From Pontederia crassipes (taxonomy: Eukaryota; Streptophyta; Magnoliopsida; Commelinales; Pontederiaceae), in assembly GCA_030549335.1 (NCBI GenBank), contig CM060197.1, positions 24,068,501 to 24,132,500 on the forward strand: DNA of 64,000 nucleotides. Direction: 5' to 3'. Position numbers and translations under genes: made by a program. Positions 60,933 through 64,000 of this stretch are shown here, in pieces. The notes below the pieces were generated by a model. The model ran no database searches. It was not told the origin of the DNA and saw only the letters and a list, made by a program, of their open reading frames with translations. Each line of letters starts with the position of its first letter. Positions within the stretch are counted from its first letter, which is position 1.

Positions 60933-61302
60933 TGTTGATGTGCCTTAAACTATATACCCTGTACCCAAAATTATGAAAGAAAAAAAAATGAAAAAGGAGG
61001 AAAAATGAGAATCTGTGGCGGAAGCGGAGGGCTTGAGCCGTTAGGATTAGGGTTTGTGCCTTAAATTATATACCCTGTACCCGTGGTATGGACCTTTATA
61101 TATGAGGGTTAGGGTTTTATATGATGTACATTCTCTTTTGGCTCATAGTGAAAATTTCTGGCGGCGGCCTCCTTTGCCCGTGGATGTTTCTCTCTTATTC
61201 ACATTGATCAAGAGAGTTTTACCACGTTAAATCTCTGTGTTCATCTTCTCTTTCTTTCGTTGTTTTGATTATTCATCGATCCTCGGTGTTCTATTCACAA
61301 CA
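60933..61302 (+). repeat. 3' LTR of the copia element
   Basis: 370 bp, TGTTGATGTGCC ... TTCACAACA. Nearly identical to 56548-56917. Confidence 0.9.
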
Positions 61303-61388
61303 AGTTTCAACTAAGAGTGGATAGTTTTCAAACCGAATGACTCCTCCTCTTAGCGGACGTCCGCGCTGAAGTAAAATTGTTGGTCGCT

Positions 61389-62054
61389 CACTACAAGAAT
61401 TAGGATATTGTTGATAGAGCAATGTGTGATAAACTAGTACCTAATTCCGTCACAAATAATCTTACAAACAAATTTGTGACGGATTTGGGACATGACAAAC
61501 ATGTCACTAATAGTAACACAACAAACTGTCATAAATTCTATCATTATTTATGTTAATATCTCTCACTAACTTGTCGTATATGTTAGGCTCAACACAATGA
61601 AGTTTTGTAAGTAATCGATCACTCAATTGTAGTTACAATTTGTAAGCAATCAACATGGCTAATGGGCCACAAAAATGTTGACTACAAATCTATGGTACAT
61701 AATAATTTAAACAAATTAGTCACAACAAAATAATATTTTTTATTTAAATTATCGATTTATACAACAATAAATGAAAGATAAGTATATATGTTTGTGCCAC
61801 AATTAACATCATGAATCGTCAAAAAATCATATATTGTTAGAAAAGGCTAAATTCTATATTGCCAAATTATTTTCCATAATGCTTTCATATATAATAATTC
61901 TAATACAAGTCCAACTTCACATAATAGTCAAACTAGTGATGATAAAAGTTTAGCCACAATTAAATATTATCGTCAATTATTTCTTATATTTTACTATGAG
62001 GTACTCAGTCTGGCAACATCATTTGTCAAATCAATCAAAAGTCATTTGAGTATT
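61389..62054 (+). mobile_element. CACTA (En/Spm-like) transposon terminus, interrupted
   Basis: Begins CACTACAAGAA, the conserved CACTA terminal motif. Subterminal words in both orientations follow, as CACTA ends usually have: CCGTCACAAATAATC, TTTGTGACGGATTT, ATGTCACTAATAG, TGTCATAAATTC. The opposite terminus (TTCTTGTAGTG) is not in the window. At 62055 a gypsy LTR starts, apparently inserted into it, so the rest may lie beyond the right edge. No coding part is seen. Confidence 0.7.
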
Positions 62055-63785
62055 TGATGCATACAAAATATAACATATATTTAGCCACACATTTAATCTC
62101 ATTTCGAATCATTTTCTAATAGCATACATCATTTTATAAGCTTGTTTACATTAATTTTATAAAAATAAAAATCTACCCAAATTTTGTATTTTATTATGTA
62201 GGAAGCAAGAAACTGAATTACGAAGCCAACGGAGAAAATCGTGCTCAAATCGGAATTAAAACGGAGTCAGAAAGTGATAAACATGATGTAGTGCTGAAAA
62301 TGTACTGTCACGGGCCGTGAAGAGATTTTAATGGGCCGTGAAACAACGTCGTAAAACCCTTTAACATGCCATTAAAATGCATTTTTTCATGCCAAGAAGT
62401 TGTCCCGAGTCACGGCCGTGAATAGACTTTCACGGGGCATGGAATTCATTGTTTTAACATTGTAAGGGTCATGAAAACCCTCTCACAGGCTGTGAAAAAC
62501 CATTGTAATCCGATTTGAACACTGTTTAAGCTGTTAAAACCATATTATAGCCCGTGCTGAAACCCAAATTCGAGTTTTGGATAGATTTTTGGAAGAATGT
62601 CAATCGCACAAGGACTCCTACTCATATTATATGATCCTAGGATGATTTGGAAACATATTATGGCCCAAATTTCGAAGTTTGACAAGGCCAAAAATTCAGA
62701 ACTAATTCATAACCGAATTTTCCTTATTTCATGTAGAAAATATTTTCGTTTCTTCTCCGATCACTAGTAAACCTGAACCCCTATAAATAGAGGTCTTCTA
62801 CAGCCAGAAGAGATCATGCTAGGGTCTGCAACTGAAGCTTTCAAGCCAAGAACAATGGAGAATTTCTGAAGGGCAAAAGAGAAGACTTCTACGCGATAGA
62901 CTCGTGCGAGGATTGCGCAGCAGTTTCATCGTTGCTTCTGAAGAGTACTCTTTATTCTACATATTGTTGGGATGATATTTTACATTTTCATGTTTAATCT
63001 ATCTATCTTAGCACACAGAATTATTAGTTTTCATTTTATTGTTTAATTTTAGTTGCAAAAGTTTTAATATATGAACAATTTCTGATTTCTGATTTCTGAT
63101 TTTTGATTAATGAAATAATTAATTTATTTTTTATGAACATGATTGCTATGCGTAAGGCTTTTCTTCAAAATTTAATGATTTCTAGATTGATTATTGATTT
63201 ATAGTGTAATCAATTCTTAATTCATTATTTTTTGTTCGAATTGATTCTTAACTTTTAAGTTCAAGCAATGCATGTCATAATCTAGTAGAAATCGTGCGGC
63301 ATGTTAGATTATGCGGTTTGCATGAATTGACCCATGCGGCGATTCTGTAGTTTAGGGATTACAGCGTATTGCATCTTAAGTTCAAAATAACTGAAGACAT
63401 ATCTGTGTGGAATACTTTCATATCACTAATGTCTTCAGATTAGTTGATTTACCCGTGCAGGAGATTATATCTTTAGTGTCCTCAATTCATCTGAAAATTA
63501 AATCTGAGCTTTATATTTATTATTGATTTTACAGAAATTACATATTGTTCTAATTGTTATAGATTATCCTAATGACCTATGCATCATTAGTTTTAGTATT
63601 TATTTTTCTGTTATTTTATTTTCTGCACTAATTTACTCAAACTTTATGTCATGTCTTATTAGCCTCTGAAATTAGTTTAGTTAAGTAAATTAATTCCTCG
63701 TGGGTTTGACATTCTATTCTTACACTTTATTACTTGAGCGACTAGTGCACTTGTTAGCATTTAACTGTTATCAAGTCTCGCATCA
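62055..63785 (+). repeat. 5' LTR of the tRNA-Asp-primed gypsy element
   Basis: 1731 bp with perfect 6-bp inverted termini TGATGC ... GCATCA. A CTATAAATAG box near 62781 is the likely promoter. It carries a palindrome array at about 62305-62520. Related to the solo LTR at 47804-49285 but well diverged. Confidence 0.88.
62305..62520. repeat. Array of imperfect TCACGGGCCGTGA palindromes
   Basis: Variants such as TCACGGGCCGTGAAG, GGGCCGTGAAAC, TCACGGCCGTGA, TTTCACGGGGCATGG and TCACAGGCTGTGAAA occur over about 215 bp, upstream of the promoter box of this LTR. The positions correspond to the array at 48050-48260. Confidence 0.8.
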
Positions 63786-63791
63786 GGTTTT

Positions 63792-63809
63792 TTGCGCCAT
63801 TGCCGGGGA
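63792..63809 (+). other. Primer-binding site (tRNA-Asp type)
   Basis: TTGCGCCATTGCCGGGGA matches the 3' end complement of plant tRNA-Asp (TGGCGCCGTTGCCGGGGA) at 16 of 18 positions, a few bases after the LTR end. Confidence 0.8.
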
Positions 63810-63957
63810 ATTATTCTTTACTTACTACGCTTATTTTACGCTATTTTTAGACTTTATTTTTCTTTTGCTTTCACATTTTCTTTTAGTTGTGTTAAGTTTT
63901 CAGGTTTTCATCTTTCGTACATGACTTAACTCTCACACTCATATCACTACATCCACA

Positions 63958-64000
63958 ATGGGAAAGAAGAAAACGTCCACTAGTCAACACATTGAGGAAA
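63958..64000 (+). other. Probable gag start, cut by the window edge
   Basis: First ATG after a leader of about 150 bases; opens MGKKKTSTSQHIEE, lysine-rich as gag starts of this group often are. Only 14 residues are visible, so this is tentative. Confidence 0.35.

Larger units (their letters stand above)
56548..61302 (+). mobile_element. Young Ty1/copia element (Tnt1/Tork-like), nearly complete, broken
   Basis: About 4755 bp with two 370-bp LTRs (56548-56917 and 60933-61302), a tRNA-iMet primer site (TGGTATCAGAGC, 56921-56932), a single gag-pol region and a purine-rich tract (AAGTGGAGATT) before the 3' LTR. All copia domains are recognisable in order; about four breaks interrupt the reading. 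The flanks AGATT and AGTTT suggest a 5-bp target duplication with one mismatch. The LTRs differ at about ten positions (2.7%), all transitions by my reading, which corresponds to roughly 1 million years at 1.3e-8 per site per year. The most recent datable insertion in the window. Confidence 0.93.
62055..64000 (+). mobile_element. Ty3/gypsy element with tRNA-Asp-type primer site, left end only
   Basis: 5' LTR (62055-63785), primer-binding site and leader, then a probable gag start (63958) running off the right edge. The primer type is shared by the Athila and Tat/Retand lineages of plant gypsy elements; which one cannot be decided without the internal region. Whether the whole element is intact cannot be judged from this window. 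Confidence 0.8.

Noticed and set aside
1-64000. CRISPR arrays, operons, rRNA clusters, phage-like modules
   Set aside because: None seen. All repeated spacing is explained by LTRs, minisatellites and motif arrays, and the window is clearly plant nuclear DNA.

Overview
The window looks like a repeat-rich stretch of a flowering-plant nuclear chromosome, most likely a monocot. The grounds are one spliced host gene with GC-rich coding exons in AT-rich surroundings, plant-type Ty3/gypsy chromoviruses and Ty1/copia elements primed by initiator tRNA-Met, CACTA and MULE DNA elements, and many AT-rich MITEs. The species cannot be named from the sequence. I found no bacterial-style operons, CRISPR arrays, rRNA genes or convincing tRNA genes.

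The only convincing host gene is a four-exon 1-aminocyclopropane-1-carboxylate synthase (ACS) on the minus strand (7603 down to 5335, 468 residues). It has all the expected pyridoxal-phosphate and substrate residues and a tail without the usual phosphorylation motif. GA/CT microsatellites lie just upstream of its start codon and in two of its introns.

Layout: 1-4266, right part of a chromovirus with its 3' LTR. 4267-7929, ACS and its flanks. 7930-8561, an AT-rich MITE-like element with a second full-length copy at 28153-28790. 9072-11234, a minus-strand solo LTR. 13900-20636, an old copia element with an opposite-strand copia nested in it. 22424-24866, a foldback MITE split by a minus-strand solo LTR with a perfect 5-bp target duplication. 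25533-25924 and 36731-37937, a small and a large member of one MULE-like family; the large one carries a GC-rich passenger. 30660-34840, a decayed LINE split by a solo LTR. 38191-40116, another solo LTR. 41892-42631, a terminal-inverted-repeat element with a GC-rich interior. 45984-61388, a nest: an old LTR start interrupted by a chromovirus (46472-56005, target duplication ACTAT), which itself holds a solo LTR of a tRNA-Asp-primed family, followed by a young copia element (56548-61302). 61389-62054, a CACTA terminus interrupted by a tRNA-Asp-primed gypsy element that runs off the right edge.

Apart from ACS, the window is mostly a record of successive insertions. At least four insertion layers can be ordered by nesting and by end repeats. 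I see no previously undescribed biological system. The most interesting signals are the palindromic motif arrays inside two LTR families, the MULE family with a gene-capture-like member, and the ACS tail and microsatellite context. All positions come from reading the sequence; no database or alignment program was used.
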